A stretch of 64,000 bases of DNA from Fibrella rubiginis (GTDB lineage: Bacteria; Bacteroidota; Bacteroidia; Cytophagales; Spirosomataceae), in contig NZ_JAFMYV010000016.1 of the NCBI RefSeq assembly GCF_017353185.1, positions 1 through 64,000 of the forward strand, written 5' to 3'. Shown one piece after another: positions 36,097 through 45,380 of the stretch. The position numbers and the translations under genes are program-made. The notes under the pieces were generated by a model. That model ran no database searches. It was not told where the DNA came from and saw only the letters and a list, made by a program, of their open reading frames with translations. Numbering within the stretch: the first letter of the stretch is position 1; each line of letters starts with the position of its first letter.

Positions 36097-38073
36097 TTGA
36101 CTGCTGACCATACACACCTCAACGGGGTTTCTGGGCCATTGACCAGTCAGGCCCCTAGCGAGTCATCAACGGCCCTGCTGATGGGCATCATCAACGCCTC
36201 ACAGAGCTACATTGCCTATTTCGATGTGGTGCGCGACACGGCCGAACCACACGCCATCATTGATTTTACGTTCCGGCTGGTGAATGACCGCTTTGCCAGC
36301 ATGGTTCAGAGCAGGCTGGATCAGGGTAAGTATGAACAGCTGCTGGGCCTGAAGCTAACAACCCTCTTTCCGGGTGTACATGCCGCGGGCATTTTAAGCA
36401 GATACATCGCCGTGGTTGAGTCGGGGCAGGCGGCCACCATTGAAGAACACTACCAGACGGATGGTTTAAACGGGTGGTATATGATCACCGCCCAACCCCT
36501 GGGCGAAGGACTGGTGGTCTCATTTCTTGATGTTACCGTCCGCAAGCAGGCCGAACTACAGGCGCGGCAGCAGGCCGATCAACTGGAAGCTACCTTCAAC
36601 GCCTCGACCAACAGCATATTGCTGATGCGGGCCATCCGCGATGAGGCTGAAAACATTGTTGACTTTTTAATGCTGACGGCCAACAAAGCCGTTCGTAAAA
36701 GCCTGTTTCGCGAACCCGAAGCACTGGTTGGCAAGACGCTGCTCAGCGTATTTCCGGGCAATGTAGAGGGCGGTTTTTTTGCGCTCTACGCCCGCGTAGC
36801 CAACACGGGCGTAGCCGAGTCGGCCGAATATTTTTACCAGGACGACAACGGCTTCACCGGATGGTTCGACGTGTCGGTGGCCCGGTCATCGCCCGACCAT
36901 GTGATGCTTACGTTCAACAACGTAACAACCAGCAAGGAAGCCAGTCTGGCTCAGCAACGCCAGGCACAGTTGCTTCAGGTCATCCTGGACCATTCACAAA
37001 CGGCCATATCGCTGCATACAGCCATCCGAAACAAGCAGGGCGAGATCATCGACTTTCAGGTAGTTACTGCCAACCAACAGGCTATTCAGAACTGGGGGGA
37101 GCAGGCCCAGGATTTCCTGACAAAATCGTACCTGACCATTTTCCCCGGGGAAAAGGATAGTGAGAATTTCAACCGGTATGTACGCGTGGTGGAATCGGGG
37201 CAACCTGAATCGTTTGATATGGGTTTTCAGGACCACCACTATAACCTCACTATTGCCAAAGCCGACACGGGCATTGTGCTTACCTCCGTTGACGTAACCG
37301 CCGACCGGCGCTACCGGCAGTCGCTGGAGGCGATCAACAAAAACCTGCAACAGTCAAACGAGAATCTCCAGTCGTTTGCCTACGTGGCCAGTCACGATCT
37401 GCAGGAGCCCCTCCGCAAAATTCAGCAGTTTGGTGATATTGTTCAGGACCGCTATGGCCAACAGATTGGCGAAACAGGGGCCGACCTGGTCATGCGGATG
37501 CAAAAAGCCGCCGATCGCATGAGCACGCTTATTCGGGATCTGCTGGCATTCTCGCGACTCAGCACGCAGCAGCAACCCCTCAAGCCGGTTGACCTGACGC
37601 AGTTGGTGTCTGACGTGCTCAACGATCTCTACGTGGTGATACAGGAGCGAAAGGCCGTGGTTGCTGTTGACCAACTTGGCACGGTGCAGGGCGACGCCAG
37701 TCAGTTGCGGCAGTTGATTCAGAACCTCCTGACCAACGCCCTCAAATTTGCCAAGCCAGGGCAAGCGCCCCTGGTTACCATTACATTCAGACTGGCCTCT
37801 GTGGCGGAGTTACCCCCGTCGCTGACCGAAAACGACGCATTTTATTGTTTGTCGGTAACCGACGAGGGCATCGGTTTTGATGCCAGCCAGTATGGCGAGC
37901 GCATCTTTGGCACGTTTCAGCGTCTGCACGGCAAAGACCAGTTTGCGGGTACGGGCATTGGGCTGGCGGTGGTAAAAAAAGTGGCCGAACGTCATGGGGG
38001 TACGGTTTCGGTGCGCAGCACACCCGGCAACGGAGCTACGTTCAACGTTTTTCTGGCGGTGAACCCGGGCTGA
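36097..38073 (+). CDS. PAS-domain sensor histidine kinase
   Basis: Soluble hybrid-less kinase of about 630-660 residues. Three PAS domains in a row (starting near SQSYIAYFDVV, FNASTNSILLMRAI and LDHSQTAISLHTAI), then HisKA with the phosphoacceptor in VASHDLQEPLRK (codon at 37393-37395), then HATPase with NLLTNALKFA, DEGIGFD and GTGIGLAVVKK. No transmembrane segment, so it senses an internal signal. The frame opens at 35998, but the promoter box favours a start at TTG 36097 or ATG 36181. Two response regulators follow directly on the same strand. Confidence 0.9.
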   Translation: MTADHTHLNGVSGPLTSQAPSESSTALLMGIINASQSYIAYFDVVRDTAEPHAIIDFTFRLVNDRFASMVQSRLDQGKYEQLLGLKLTTLFPGVHAAGILSRYIAVVESGQAATIEEHYQTDGLNGWYMITAQPLGEGLVVSFLDVTVRKQAELQARQQADQLEATFNASTNSILLMRAIRDEAENIVDFLMLTANKAVRKSLFREPEALVGKTLLSVFPGNVEGGFFALYARVANTGVAESAEYFYQDDNGFTGWFDVSVARSSPDHVMLTFNNVTTSKEASLAQQRQAQLLQVILDHSQTAISLHTAIRNKQGEIIDFQVVTANQQAIQNWGEQAQDFLTKSYLTIFPGEKDSENFNRYVRVVESGQPESFDMGFQDHHYNLTIAKADTGIVLTSVDVTADRRYRQSLEAINKNLQQSNENLQSFAYVASHDLQEPLRKIQQFGDIVQDRYGQQIGETGADLVMRMQKAADRMSTLIRDLLAFSRLSTQQQPLKPVDLTQLVSDVLNDLYVVIQERKAVVAVDQLGTVQGDASQLRQLIQNLLTNALKFAKPGQAPLVTITFRLASVAELPPSLTENDAFYCLSVTDEGIGFDASQYGERIFGTFQRLHGKDQFAGTGIGLAVVKKVAERHGGTVSVRSTPGNGATFNVFLAVNPG

Positions 38074-38176
38074 TACCCGGCAACCGTACCGCTTGTTTTT
38101 TAGTTTGTCTGTTAGCCTATAGCCGTAGTTGCCGATATTATGTACTCTTTTCAATAATTTTTAAGCCTGTTTGTTA

Positions 38177-38620
38177 ATGAACAATGAAATGACTGTGCCC
38201 TCGTTTGTGCTGGTTGACGACGACGAAGACGACCGACTGCTGATGCGCATGGCCCTGGCCGAAACCAATTCCCAGTTTCCGGTTCAGGAGTTTACCAATG
38301 GTGCTGAACTGATTGATTATCTCGAAAGCGACATAAAAAACCATGCAGATAACCAGATACACTGGCTTATTATCATGGACATCAACATGCCAATCATGTC
38401 GGGGCCAGATGCCCTGCGGAAACTTCAGCAACACCCGTTGTGGCGGCGAATTCCGGTGATGATGATGTCTACCTCCGACGACCCTCAACTTGTTCAGCAG
38501 TTGATCGATCTGGGCGCTAAATCGTATGTAGTGAAGCCCAAATCGTATTCAGGGCTGGTTAACAGCATCAAAACCACGTTTGAACCCTGGCTTCAACAGC
38601 AGATAAATCAGTTGAAATAA
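38177..38620 (+). CDS. Single-domain response regulator 1
   Basis: 147 residues, receiver domain only. Acidic cluster VDDDEDD, phosphoacceptor Asp in IIMDINMP, conserved Thr/Ser in MMSTSDD, and Lys in VVKPKSY. Rcp1/Spo0F-like layout with no output domain. ATG 38177 is chosen over TTG 38171. It is 103 bp after the kinase gene. Confidence 0.9.
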   Translation: MNNEMTVPSFVLVDDDEDDRLLMRMALAETNSQFPVQEFTNGAELIDYLESDIKNHADNQIHWLIIMDINMPIMSGPDALRKLQQHPLWRRIPVMMMSTSDDPQLVQQLIDLGAKSYVVKPKSYSGLVNSIKTTFEPWLQQQINQLK

Positions 38621-38639
38621 CCATTAACCAACTAATCTT

Positions 38640-39101
38640 ATGGACGCGAATAACACACCGGCTTTTGTGCTGGTTGATGACGATGCCGACGACCGTTTTT
38701 TCATGCGCGAAGCGGTAGAACGGTCGGGTAGTACCTACCGCGTGGAAGAATTCGCTACGGGCGCTGAATTCCTGGCATACCTGCAGCAGGAATTAGATGA
38801 AAAAGGGGGTGAAAAAGTGCTGTGGCTGGTTATTCTGGACCTGAACCTGCCCGACATGGACGGGAAAGCAATTCTGAAAGCCATGCAGCAACGGCCCATC
38901 TGGAGTCAGGTGCCAGTCATTGTGTTATCGGGTCAGGAAGGCAGCAGTCAGGCCGCAGACCTGAAAGCGCTGGGCGCCAACGATTACCTGGTAAAACCCT
39001 CAAGCATGGACGAATTGGTTCACCACATCCAGACCACGTTTGCGCCCTGGCTGGAACAGCCCGTACGGTTGAGCCTGGAGAACGAACAAGCCACGTCGTA
39101 A
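38640..39101 (+). CDS. Single-domain response regulator 2
   Basis: 153 residues, receiver only, related to its neighbour (VDDDADD, VILDLNLPDMDG, VIVLSGQEG, LVKPSS). It is 19 bp after regulator 1. Two output-less receivers downstream of one kinase suggest a branched relay or a phosphate sink, which is inference. Confidence 0.9.
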   Translation: MDANNTPAFVLVDDDADDRFFMREAVERSGSTYRVEEFATGAEFLAYLQQELDEKGGEKVLWLVILDLNLPDMDGKAILKAMQQRPIWSQVPVIVLSGQEGSSQAADLKALGANDYLVKPSSMDELVHHIQTTFAPWLEQPVRLSLENEQATS

Positions 39102-39136
39102 CAGCTATGCCCCCATTTTCCGGCAACACGGCATGT

Positions 39137-39616
39137 ATGCTTTCTGAACAGGATAAACACTTTTTGCGGCAGGCTATTGCCCTCTCACGCGAGGGCATGA
39201 CCACCGGACAGGGCGGGCCGTTTGGCTGCATTATCGTAAAAGACGGGCAGGTGGTGGGTCAGAGTGCCAACAAGGTTACCTCCACCAACGACCCCACCGC
39301 CCATGCCGAAGTAATGGCCATTCGGGCGGCGTGTCAACACCTCAACAGTCATCAGCTCGACGGTTGCACGCTCTATACCTCCTGCGAACCCTGCCCCATG
39401 TGTCTGGGAGCCATCTACTGGGCCAGACCCGCCCGTGTGGTCTACGCCGCTGCCCACACCGACGCCGCCGTAGCGGGCTTCGACGATTCATTCATTTACG
39501 CCGAACTCGCCAAACCATACACTCACCGCAGCATTCCCACCCAACAGGCCCTACAACACGAAGCCCAGCCGGTGTTCACCGAATGGGCCGCGAAGGCAGA
39601 TAGGAAAGAGTATTAA
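39137..39616 (+). CDS. guaD: Guanine deaminase
   Basis: Converts guanine to xanthine. 159 residues from MLSEQDKHFL (a start at 39107 adds ten). Zinc motif H56-A-E58 (TAHAEVM) and PC86xxC89 (SCEPCPMCLGAIYWA). The segments HTDAAVAGFDDSFIY and the ending ADRKEY resemble the Bacillus GuaD enzyme rather than tRNA adenosine deaminase TadA. It begins 35 bp after the response regulator. Confidence 0.88.
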   Translation: MLSEQDKHFLRQAIALSREGMTTGQGGPFGCIIVKDGQVVGQSANKVTSTNDPTAHAEVMAIRAACQHLNSHQLDGCTLYTSCEPCPMCLGAIYWARPARVVYAAAHTDAAVAGFDDSFIYAELAKPYTHRSIPTQQALQHEAQPVFTEWAAKADRKEY

Positions 39617-39617
39617 C

Positions 39618-39719
39618 GGAATGATGAGTGATAAATGATGAACGGTGAATTTGCTTTCGCCCGCGTATCTGATTAGGCGAAAGCAAATTCATCGTTCATC
39701 ATTTATCACTCATTGCTCC
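39618..39719. repeat. Heptamer-arm inverted repeat, GAGTGAT type
   Basis: Arms of about 44 bp from units GAATGAT, GAGTGAT, AAATGAT, then the core TTTGCTTTCGCC/GGCGAAAGCAAA. A few mismatches near the outer ends. Between convergent guaD and slyD. Confidence 0.92.
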
Positions 39720-39721
39720 CT

Positions 39722-40189
39722 TCAGTGCGCTCCCCCTGGGCCGTGGACGTGGCCGTGTGAGAGTTCGTCGGCGGAGGCGTCGCGGACGTTGACCACCTCA
39801 ATGTCGAAGTTCAGGTTCTGACCAGCGAGTTCGTGGTTGGCGTCTACGGTTACGGTGTCAGGCCCAACGGCCACCACGGTTACAATCTGTCCCTGACCGG
39901 CGTTAAACTGCATACCCACTTCCACGGGCTGACCACCGAACGCGCTCTTGGGCACTTCTTCGATCATGTCGTCGTTGCGAACGCCATAGCCCTTTTCGGG
40001 TGGAATGTTCAGTTGCAGCTTGTCGCCCGCCTGACGACCTTCGAGGCCTTCCTCCATGCCCGGAATCAGGTTACCTTCGCCGTGGAGGTAGTAGAGTGGT
40101 TCACTACCCACGCTCGAATCGATCACTTTACCCGTCTCATCGCGGAGGGTGTAGTGAATGGCAGCCACCTTATGTTTTGTAATGTGCAT
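39722..40189 (-). CDS. slyD: FKBP-type peptidyl-prolyl isomerase, SlyD-like
   Basis: 155 residues. Shortened FKBP domain with the IF chaperone insert (residues 60-120) typical of SlyD, starting YTLRDETGKVIDSS and LIPGMEEGLEGRQAGD. The His-containing C-terminus (HGHVHGPGGAH) may bind nickel, though it is shorter than the enterobacterial tail. Acts as a folding helper in the cytoplasm. Confidence 0.92.
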   Translation of the reverse strand: MHITKHKVAAIHYTLRDETGKVIDSSVGSEPLYYLHGEGNLIPGMEEGLEGRQAGDKLQLNIPPEKGYGVRNDDMIEEVPKSAFGGQPVEVGMQFNAGQGQIVTVVAVGPDTVTVDANHELAGQNLNFDIEVVNVRDASADELSHGHVHGPGGAH

Positions 40190-40231
40190 GCTTGCTCAGT
40201 TTTTTGTATGAAAGGTCAACCACGAAAAATA

Positions 40232-40340
40232 GTTTTCAGTTTTCAGTTTAGCGTTTTCAGTTGACTGACGCTAGCGTGGTCTGGCCGGTCTGCCGCTGCG
40301 GCCAGCCAACTGAAAACTGAAAAACGCTAAACTGAAAACT
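40232..40340. repeat. Heptamer-arm inverted repeat, TTTTCAG type
   Basis: Arms of TTTTCAG/TTTAGCG units around a GC-rich core (GACTGACGC/GGCCAGCC). It is one of the few in a divergent gap (slyD and thiamine pyrophosphokinase), so termination cannot be its only role. The right arm ends 3 bp before a TTG start. Confidence 0.88.
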
Positions 40341-40343
40341 CAT

Positions 40344-41006
40344 TTGTCTTCCCATCATATTGTCCGCGAGAAACAGGAACCGGCCCTGCTCATCGCCAAT
40401 GGCGAGTCCTGCGGCTCAGAATGCCTGGGCCAGCTGCTGGAATGGAGCCCGTTTGTGGTGGTCCTCGACAACGCCATCTGGCGCGTAATGGACCTCGGCA
40501 TCAAGGCCGATGTGCTTCTCGGCGATTTCGACAGGCACCTCGACGTGGCGGCGGTGCAGTCGGCGCAGTACCCTATTGAGGTGGTCCATGCACCCGATCA
40601 GAACAAGACCGACCTGGAAAAAGGCATCGAGTTTCTGATTGAACGCGGCTTTCCGGGCGTCAATATTGTCTGGGCTACCGGTCGGCGGATGGATCACACG
40701 CTCAACAACCTGACGGGCATTGTGCGGTATAAAGACCAGATCAAGATCACAATCATCGACGATTATTCGGTGGTATACCCGCTGGTAGGCCGTTTCGAGA
40801 AGTGGCTGGCTGCCGGCACGCCCATTTCTCTGATGCCCGTTGGCGTTGTGGAAGGTGTTGAAACAGAAGGACTTGCCTACAACCTCTATAACGAAACCCT
40901 AACCCTTGGCTACCGAACCAGCAGCAGCAACGAAGCCGCCACTGATGGTTTTGTCCGCGTCCAGGCCCAATCCGGTGACCTGCTGATTATGGAATGCCAC
41001 GATTAA
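40344..41006 (+). CDS. Thiamine pyrophosphokinase
   Basis: Transfers pyrophosphate from ATP to thiamine. 220 residues starting at a TTG directly after the repeat. Motifs: LLIANGE, VVLDNAIWR, LLGDFD with the metal-binding Asp, and DQNKTDLEKGIEF, the key active-site signature; then ATGRRMDHTLNN. Downstream it lies 105 bp before an aminotransferase gene. Confidence 0.9.
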   Translation: MSSHHIVREKQEPALLIANGESCGSECLGQLLEWSPFVVVLDNAIWRVMDLGIKADVLLGDFDRHLDVAAVQSAQYPIEVVHAPDQNKTDLEKGIEFLIERGFPGVNIVWATGRRMDHTLNNLTGIVRYKDQIKITIIDDYSVVYPLVGRFEKWLAAGTPISLMPVGVVEGVETEGLAYNLYNETLTLGYRTSSSNEAATDGFVRVQAQSGDLLIMECHD

Positions 41007-41011
41007 AATAA

Positions 41012-41097
41012 CGTATAATGTACAATGTATAATGAACAATGTACAATGGCTTCGCCTATTGATATGTAGTGCGCAAAGCCATTGTACATTGTTCATT
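41012..41097. repeat. Heptamer-arm inverted repeat, GTACAAT type, asymmetric
   Basis: Left half has five units (GTATAAT, GTACAAT, GTATAAT, GAACAAT, GTACAAT), but only about 24 bp pair with the right half (GCCATTGTACATTGTTC). The right arm appears shortened. Core GGCTTCGC/GCGCAAAGCC. Confidence 0.85.
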
Positions 41098-41111
41098 CTC
41101 TTTATCTCCCT

Positions 41112-42293
41112 ATGCCCATCATTCCCGATAAACTGCCCAACGTGGGTACAACGATTTTCACGGTGATGTCGAAATTAGCGGCCGACGTGGGGGCGTTGAA
41201 TCTGGCGCAGGGCTTTCCCAGCTTTGGTGCCGACCCCGCCCTGCTCGATCTGGTGAACCAGGCTATGCGGGCCAACCACAATCAGTACGCCCCAATGGCC
41301 GGGGTGCCCGTCCTGCGTAAAGCCATTGCCAGGAAAATGGTTGATTGCTACGGGGTTAGCTATGACCCAGACACCGACATAACCGTCACGTCGGGGGCTA
41401 CGGAGGCTCTTTTTGCCGCAATCACGGCGGTAGTACAGTCGGGCACAAGCCAGGGTCAGGAACCAGACGAGGTCATCGTGTTTGAACCCGCCTACGACAG
41501 CTACGTACCCGCTATTGAGCTGGCCGGTGGTCGGCCTGTTTACGTCTCGCTCTCCCCACCCGATTACGCCATTGACTGGGCCGACGTAGCCGCGAAGATT
41601 ACCGACCGCACCCGGCTCGTTGTGATGAACACACCGCACAACCCCAGCGGCCATGTCTGGACAGCCAGCGATGTAAACGAACTGGCCCGGCTGGCCGAGG
41701 CCCATAATCTGTTTGTGGTAGCCGATGAAGTTTACGAACACATCACATTCGACGGGCGCACGCATCATTCGCTGATGCAGCACCCCGTGTTGCGGGAACG
41801 TACGTTTGTAATTGGCTCGTTTGGCAAGACATTCCACATCACGGGCTGGAAAATCGGCTATTGCCTGGCCCCCAAACCCCTAACCGACGCCTTCCGGAAA
41901 ATACACCAGTTCCTGACCTTCAGCGTATCAACGCCCATGCAGTACGCCCTGGCCGGGTACCTGCGCGATTCAGAACCATACGCCTCGTTATCATCTTTTT
42001 ACGAGCGAAAACGTGATGTTTTTCTGGAAGCCATTGCTGGCTCAAGGTTCGTATTTACTCCATCAGAAGGCACCTTTTTTCAAAACGTATCCTACGTTCC
42101 CATCACCCGCGAGCCTGATGCCCAACTAGCCATTCGCCTGACGCATGAGATTGGCGTGGCGTCTATTCCGGTGTCGGTCTTTTACCACCAGAAAACCGAC
42201 CACCACATCCTCCGTTTCTGCTTCGCCAAAGACGACAACATTCTCCTCGAAGCCGGTGCCCGACTGACGAAATGGAGTAAGGCGGAGGGTTAG
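41112..42293 (+). CDS. PLP-dependent aminotransferase, methionine/KAT-like
   Basis: 393 residues of the class I/II aminotransferases, close to the YbdL/kynurenine aminotransferase group (LNLAQGFPSFGADP, NQYAPMAGVPVLRKAI). PLP lysine K239 in SFGKTFHITGWKIGY; NTPHNPSGHVW; C-terminal ILRFCFAKDD. Probable use of methionine or other bulky amino acids. ATG 41112 avoids the repeat-coded extension MYIVHSLYLP. Confidence 0.9.
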   Translation: MPIIPDKLPNVGTTIFTVMSKLAADVGALNLAQGFPSFGADPALLDLVNQAMRANHNQYAPMAGVPVLRKAIARKMVDCYGVSYDPDTDITVTSGATEALFAAITAVVQSGTSQGQEPDEVIVFEPAYDSYVPAIELAGGRPVYVSLSPPDYAIDWADVAAKITDRTRLVVMNTPHNPSGHVWTASDVNELARLAEAHNLFVVADEVYEHITFDGRTHHSLMQHPVLRERTFVIGSFGKTFHITGWKIGYCLAPKPLTDAFRKIHQFLTFSVSTPMQYALAGYLRDSEPYASLSSFYERKRDVFLEAIAGSRFVFTPSEGTFFQNVSYVPITREPDAQLAIRLTHEIGVASIPVSVFYHQKTDHHILRFCFAKDDNILLEAGARLTKWSKAEG

Positions 42294-42317
42294 GTGTTGT
42301 TTAACTGTAATTATCGT

Positions 42318-42476
42318 TGCGAGGCTTCGCGCTCTAGGCTACGCGCCGCGGGCCCTTCGACAGGCTCAGGGTGACAGGCAACTAGAATCATGTCAGGAAA
42401 CAGCCTCAGATGGGCTGTCACCCTGAGCCTGTCGAAGGGCCCGCGGCGCGTAGCCTAGAGCGCGAAGCCACCAAGT
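42318..42476. repeat. Perfect 55-bp inverted repeat, CTCAGGGTGACAG family
   Basis: Arms 42323-42377 and 42415-42469 are perfect reverse complements. Outer GGCTTCGCGCTCTAGGCTAC and inner CCCTTCGACAGGCTCAGGGT. The loop shares AACTAGAATC and CAGATGGG with the element at 21149-21323. Confidence 0.96.
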
Positions 42477-42521
42477 ACGAAGCCACCTACTACAATTAAA
42501 AACCTTAAACCTTAAACTCCC

Positions 42522-43067
42522 TTGCCCCGCATTGATCCCCTTTCCGAACAAGACGCCTCGCCCGATTTGCTGGCGGCCTGGGCGCAGCATATTGCCGATT
42601 ATCCTGGTTCGCGGATAACCAATATGAAAGCCACGCTAAGCCATGCGCCGCTGGCGTTTTCGGTGTATATGCAGTGGTATCCACTCTACCACGCCGTAAT
42701 CGGCATTGTGGGCGAACGGGCGGCGTATTTGTTTGCCCATGCCATTTCCGAGGCGTCGAACTGCCCGGTTTGCACCACGTTTTTTCGAAAGATCATTATC
42801 CAAAACGGCGAACGTCCCGAAGACCTGATCTTGTCTGAGGCAGAGCAGCAACTGCTCGATTTCGGGGCAGCCATTGCCCGGCAGCAGGGTGAAGTACCCG
42901 ATGCCATTTACCAGCCCATAAACGACCATTTTCAACCCGCTGAAATCGTGATGCTGGTGGCCTTTGCTGGTCAGATGGTGGCTACGAATCTGTTTAACAA
43001 TGCGCTCAGCGTGACCGTCGACGATTACCTGGCGCCTTACCTACCACTCACACAACCCACTGACTAA
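42522..43067 (+). CDS. Carboxymuconolactone decarboxylase-family protein
   Basis: 181 residues from a TTG start. AhpD-like fold with a thiol pair in SNCPVCTTFF and the VAFAGQMVATNLFN segment. Members act as peroxidase partners or decarboxylases. Its stop is 2 bp before the next SDR, so the two probably work together on one substrate. Confidence 0.82.
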   Translation: MPRIDPLSEQDASPDLLAAWAQHIADYPGSRITNMKATLSHAPLAFSVYMQWYPLYHAVIGIVGERAAYLFAHAISEASNCPVCTTFFRKIIIQNGERPEDLILSEAEQQLLDFGAAIARQQGEVPDAIYQPINDHFQPAEIVMLVAFAGQMVATNLFNNALSVTVDDYLAPYLPLTQPTD

Positions 43068-43069
43068 CA

Positions 43070-43873
43070 ATGGCTTCACTTACCGATCAAGTAGCCTTTA
43101 TCACCGGTGCTGCCCACGGACAAGGCCGGGCCGTAGCGCTCGCGCTGGCGGCGGAGGGTGCCCATATCGTGGCGTTCGACGTGGCCAAAAACCTGACCTA
43201 CCCGGCTTATGCGTTCGGCTCTGCATCGGACCTGGATACCCTGAAACGTGACGTGGAAGCCCTCGGCGTGGGTTGCCTGACCGTGGCCGGTGACGTGCGC
43301 GATGATGCCGCCATTAGCCGGGCCGTTGATGGCGCGATGGCGCAGTTCGGGCGGATCGACATCCTGTTCAACAACGCCGGTATCTGCGCCTACGGGCTGG
43401 CTCATGAACTGACCGAAACCGAGTGGGACGACATGCTCGACATTAATTTGAAAGGTGCCTGGCTGGTAACGCGGCGCGTAATTCCGGTGATGATGGCCCA
43501 GAAGTCGGGCGTGATTCTGAATAATTCGAGTATAGCCGGCATGCGGGGTATGGGTCGCCTGAGTCATTACGCCGCCTCGAAATGGGGACTGGTAGGCCTG
43601 ACAAAATCGTGGGCCATTGAACTGGCTCCGCACAACATCCGGGTCAATTCCATCCACCCCACCGGCGTGAATACCCCCATGAACGACGGCCTCGCCGAAC
43701 TGGAAGGCACCACCACGCAGGCCATTGCCGAACGGTCGGCGGGGAATCTGCTGCCCGTGCCGTGGGTCGAACCAAGCGACGTATCGGCGATGGTGCTCTA
43801 CCTCGTCTCCGACGGTGCCCGCTACATCACCGGCGCTCAGTTTGTGCTGGATGCGGGGTTGTTAAGCCGGTGA
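43070..43873 (+). CDS. SDR-family oxidoreductase
   Basis: 267 residues. Cofactor motif TGAAHGQGRAVA, NNAG, and catalytic SIAG..YAASK. The form TGAAHGQGR with FDVAKN after strand 2 suggests NAD preference and resembles mycofactocin-associated or 3-ketoacyl reductase-like SDRs. No mycofactocin genes are present. Forms a two-gene operon with the CMD protein. Confidence 0.87.
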   Translation: MASLTDQVAFITGAAHGQGRAVALALAAEGAHIVAFDVAKNLTYPAYAFGSASDLDTLKRDVEALGVGCLTVAGDVRDDAAISRAVDGAMAQFGRIDILFNNAGICAYGLAHELTETEWDDMLDINLKGAWLVTRRVIPVMMAQKSGVILNNSSIAGMRGMGRLSHYAASKWGLVGLTKSWAIELAPHNIRVNSIHPTGVNTPMNDGLAELEGTTTQAIAERSAGNLLPVPWVEPSDVSAMVLYLVSDGARYITGAQFVLDAGLLSR

Positions 43874-43984
43874 ATTAATGAACAATGAATAATGTACAAT
43901 GTACAATGGTTGCTGACGCGTGAGTACTGCTCCTGCGTCAGCAACCATTGTACATTGTACATTATTCATTGTTCATTAATTCAC
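43870..43984. repeat. Perfect 50-bp heptamer-arm inverted repeat
   Basis: Arms 43870-43919 and 43935-43984 match perfectly. Units GAACAAT, GAATAAT, GTACAAT, GTACAAT, then GGTTGCTGACGC. The TGA stop of the SDR is in the left arm and the next ATG follows 8 bp after the right arm. Confidence 0.97.
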
Positions 43985-43992
43985 TCCTTCCC

Positions 43993-44613
43993 ATGCGCAA
44001 CGTAGCCATTCTTTTATTCAACGAAATTGAGGTGCTGGACTTTGCCGGGCCGTTTGAAGTGTTTGGCGTGACGGGGCGGCAGTCGAAGCAGACGCGCTTT
44101 TCGGAACCGCCATTTCATGTCTTCACTGTAGCCGAACGTGGCCCTGTCTATGCCCGCAACGGTCTGATTATCACACCAACTTATACCTTGAATGATCACC
44201 CAAAACCGGACCTGATCCTGATTCCGGGCGGGGGTAGTTATTTGGCCGACGGCACCCCGGCGGGTTCGCGGCGGGAGATGAATAACCCGGTGGTTTTGAA
44301 CTGGATAAAGCGCCACGCCGAACGGGTCGAACTGGTATTGTCGGTCTGTACCGGGTCGCTGATTTTGGCCAACACAGGCCTGCTCGATGGGCTATCGGCC
44401 ACGACGCACGTATCAGCCTTGCCCGGTATGGCCGAGCAGTTTCCGCAGATAACGCTCTGCCCCGATGAGCGCTGGGTAGACAACGGCAGGATCGTTACCT
44501 CGGCGGGCATATCGGCCGGTATAGATATGTCGCTGTATGTAGTGGGGCGGCTGCTGGGTGCCGACGTAGCCCGCGAAACAGCCCGGTACATGCAGTATGA
44601 TTACTGGAAATAA
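43993..44613 (+). CDS. DJ-1/PfpI-family protein
   Basis: 206 residues. Nucleophile elbow VCTGS with C119 (VLSVCTGSLILANTG) and the early acid in NEIEVLDFAGP. This matches the isonitrile hydratase/GATase1-like regulators without an HTH domain. Reaction unknown. ATG 43993 is chosen over the repeat-coded extension MYIVHYSLFINS. Confidence 0.87.
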   Translation: MRNVAILLFNEIEVLDFAGPFEVFGVTGRQSKQTRFSEPPFHVFTVAERGPVYARNGLIITPTYTLNDHPKPDLILIPGGGSYLADGTPAGSRREMNNPVVLNWIKRHAERVELVLSVCTGSLILANTGLLDGLSATTHVSALPGMAEQFPQITLCPDERWVDNGRIVTSAGISAGIDMSLYVVGRLLGADVARETARYMQYDYWK

Positions 44614-44617
44614 AGGG

Positions 44618-44711
44618 GTTTAAGGTCTAAGGTTCAAGGTTTAATGTTGCTTCGCGCTCTGAGCCTCTATAGCGCGAAGCAACATTAAACCTTGAGCCTT
44701 AGACCTTAAAC
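44618..44711. repeat. Heptamer-arm inverted repeat, TTTAAGG type
   Basis: About 41-bp arms with one mismatch. Units TTTAAGG, TCTAAGG, TTCAAGG, TTTAATG, core TTGCTTCGCGCT/AGCGCGAAGCAA. Between convergent DJ-1 and OsmC genes. Confidence 0.95.
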
Positions 44712-44716
44712 TCTAT

Positions 44717-45157
44717 TTACACCAGCGTTGCCGTCAGGGTCAGGGTGATGTCAGGCGAGAGGGCGCGCGAGATGATGCAGTTCTTTTTGGCCTCATTGGC
44801 GATCTCCTCAAACTTGGCCTGGTCAATGCCCGGCACGGTACCCGTAATGTTAAGATCAATGGCCGTGATAGTGAGCGTGTCCATGTCCATCGTCAGCACT
44901 GATTTCGTTTCCAGACGAGTAGGCACAATGCCCTGCTGACCCATCGTGGCACCAGTGGCCATGGTAAAACAACCCGCGTGGGCAGCAGCCAGCAGCTCTT
45001 CGGGGTTAGTACCCGCGCTGCCGTCTTCGCTCAGGAAACGGGTTTTAAAGGAGAAGGGTGTGTTATTCAGTACACCGCCGGTGGCCGACAGTGAACCTTT
45101 ACCATCTTGCAGGCCACCTTCCCAGGTTGCCGATGCTCTACGTTTTGATTGTGCCAT
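44717..45157 (-). CDS. OsmC-family peroxiredoxin
   Basis: 146 residues. The two reactive cysteines lie in HAGCFTMA and KKNCIISRAL. Detoxifies organic hydroperoxides. The AQSKRRASATWEGGLQDGKG start is typical. It is alone between the DJ-1 and GNAT-nitrilase genes. Confidence 0.92.
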   Translation of the reverse strand: MAQSKRRASATWEGGLQDGKGSLSATGGVLNNTPFSFKTRFLSEDGSAGTNPEELLAAAHAGCFTMATGATMGQQGIVPTRLETKSVLTMDMDTLTITAIDLNITGTVPGIDQAKFEEIANEAKKNCIISRALSPDITLTLTATLV

Positions 45158-45380
45158 GAGAATTTTGAGTCAGCGTTCGTTACTGAATTCAATGTAGCAA
45201 CACGAAAATCGGGATCTATTGTTTCGCCTGCTCATCGACATTTTCGATGAGTGATCGAACGGCTATATGGGCAAAACGCCATTTTTGGGCTAAAATGGAC
45301 GTTTTTTAGCTAAACGAAACCAAGCCCGTTCGCACCACTGTTAAGTATAGACAGACAGAATTAAAGAGAACCACGCCACT

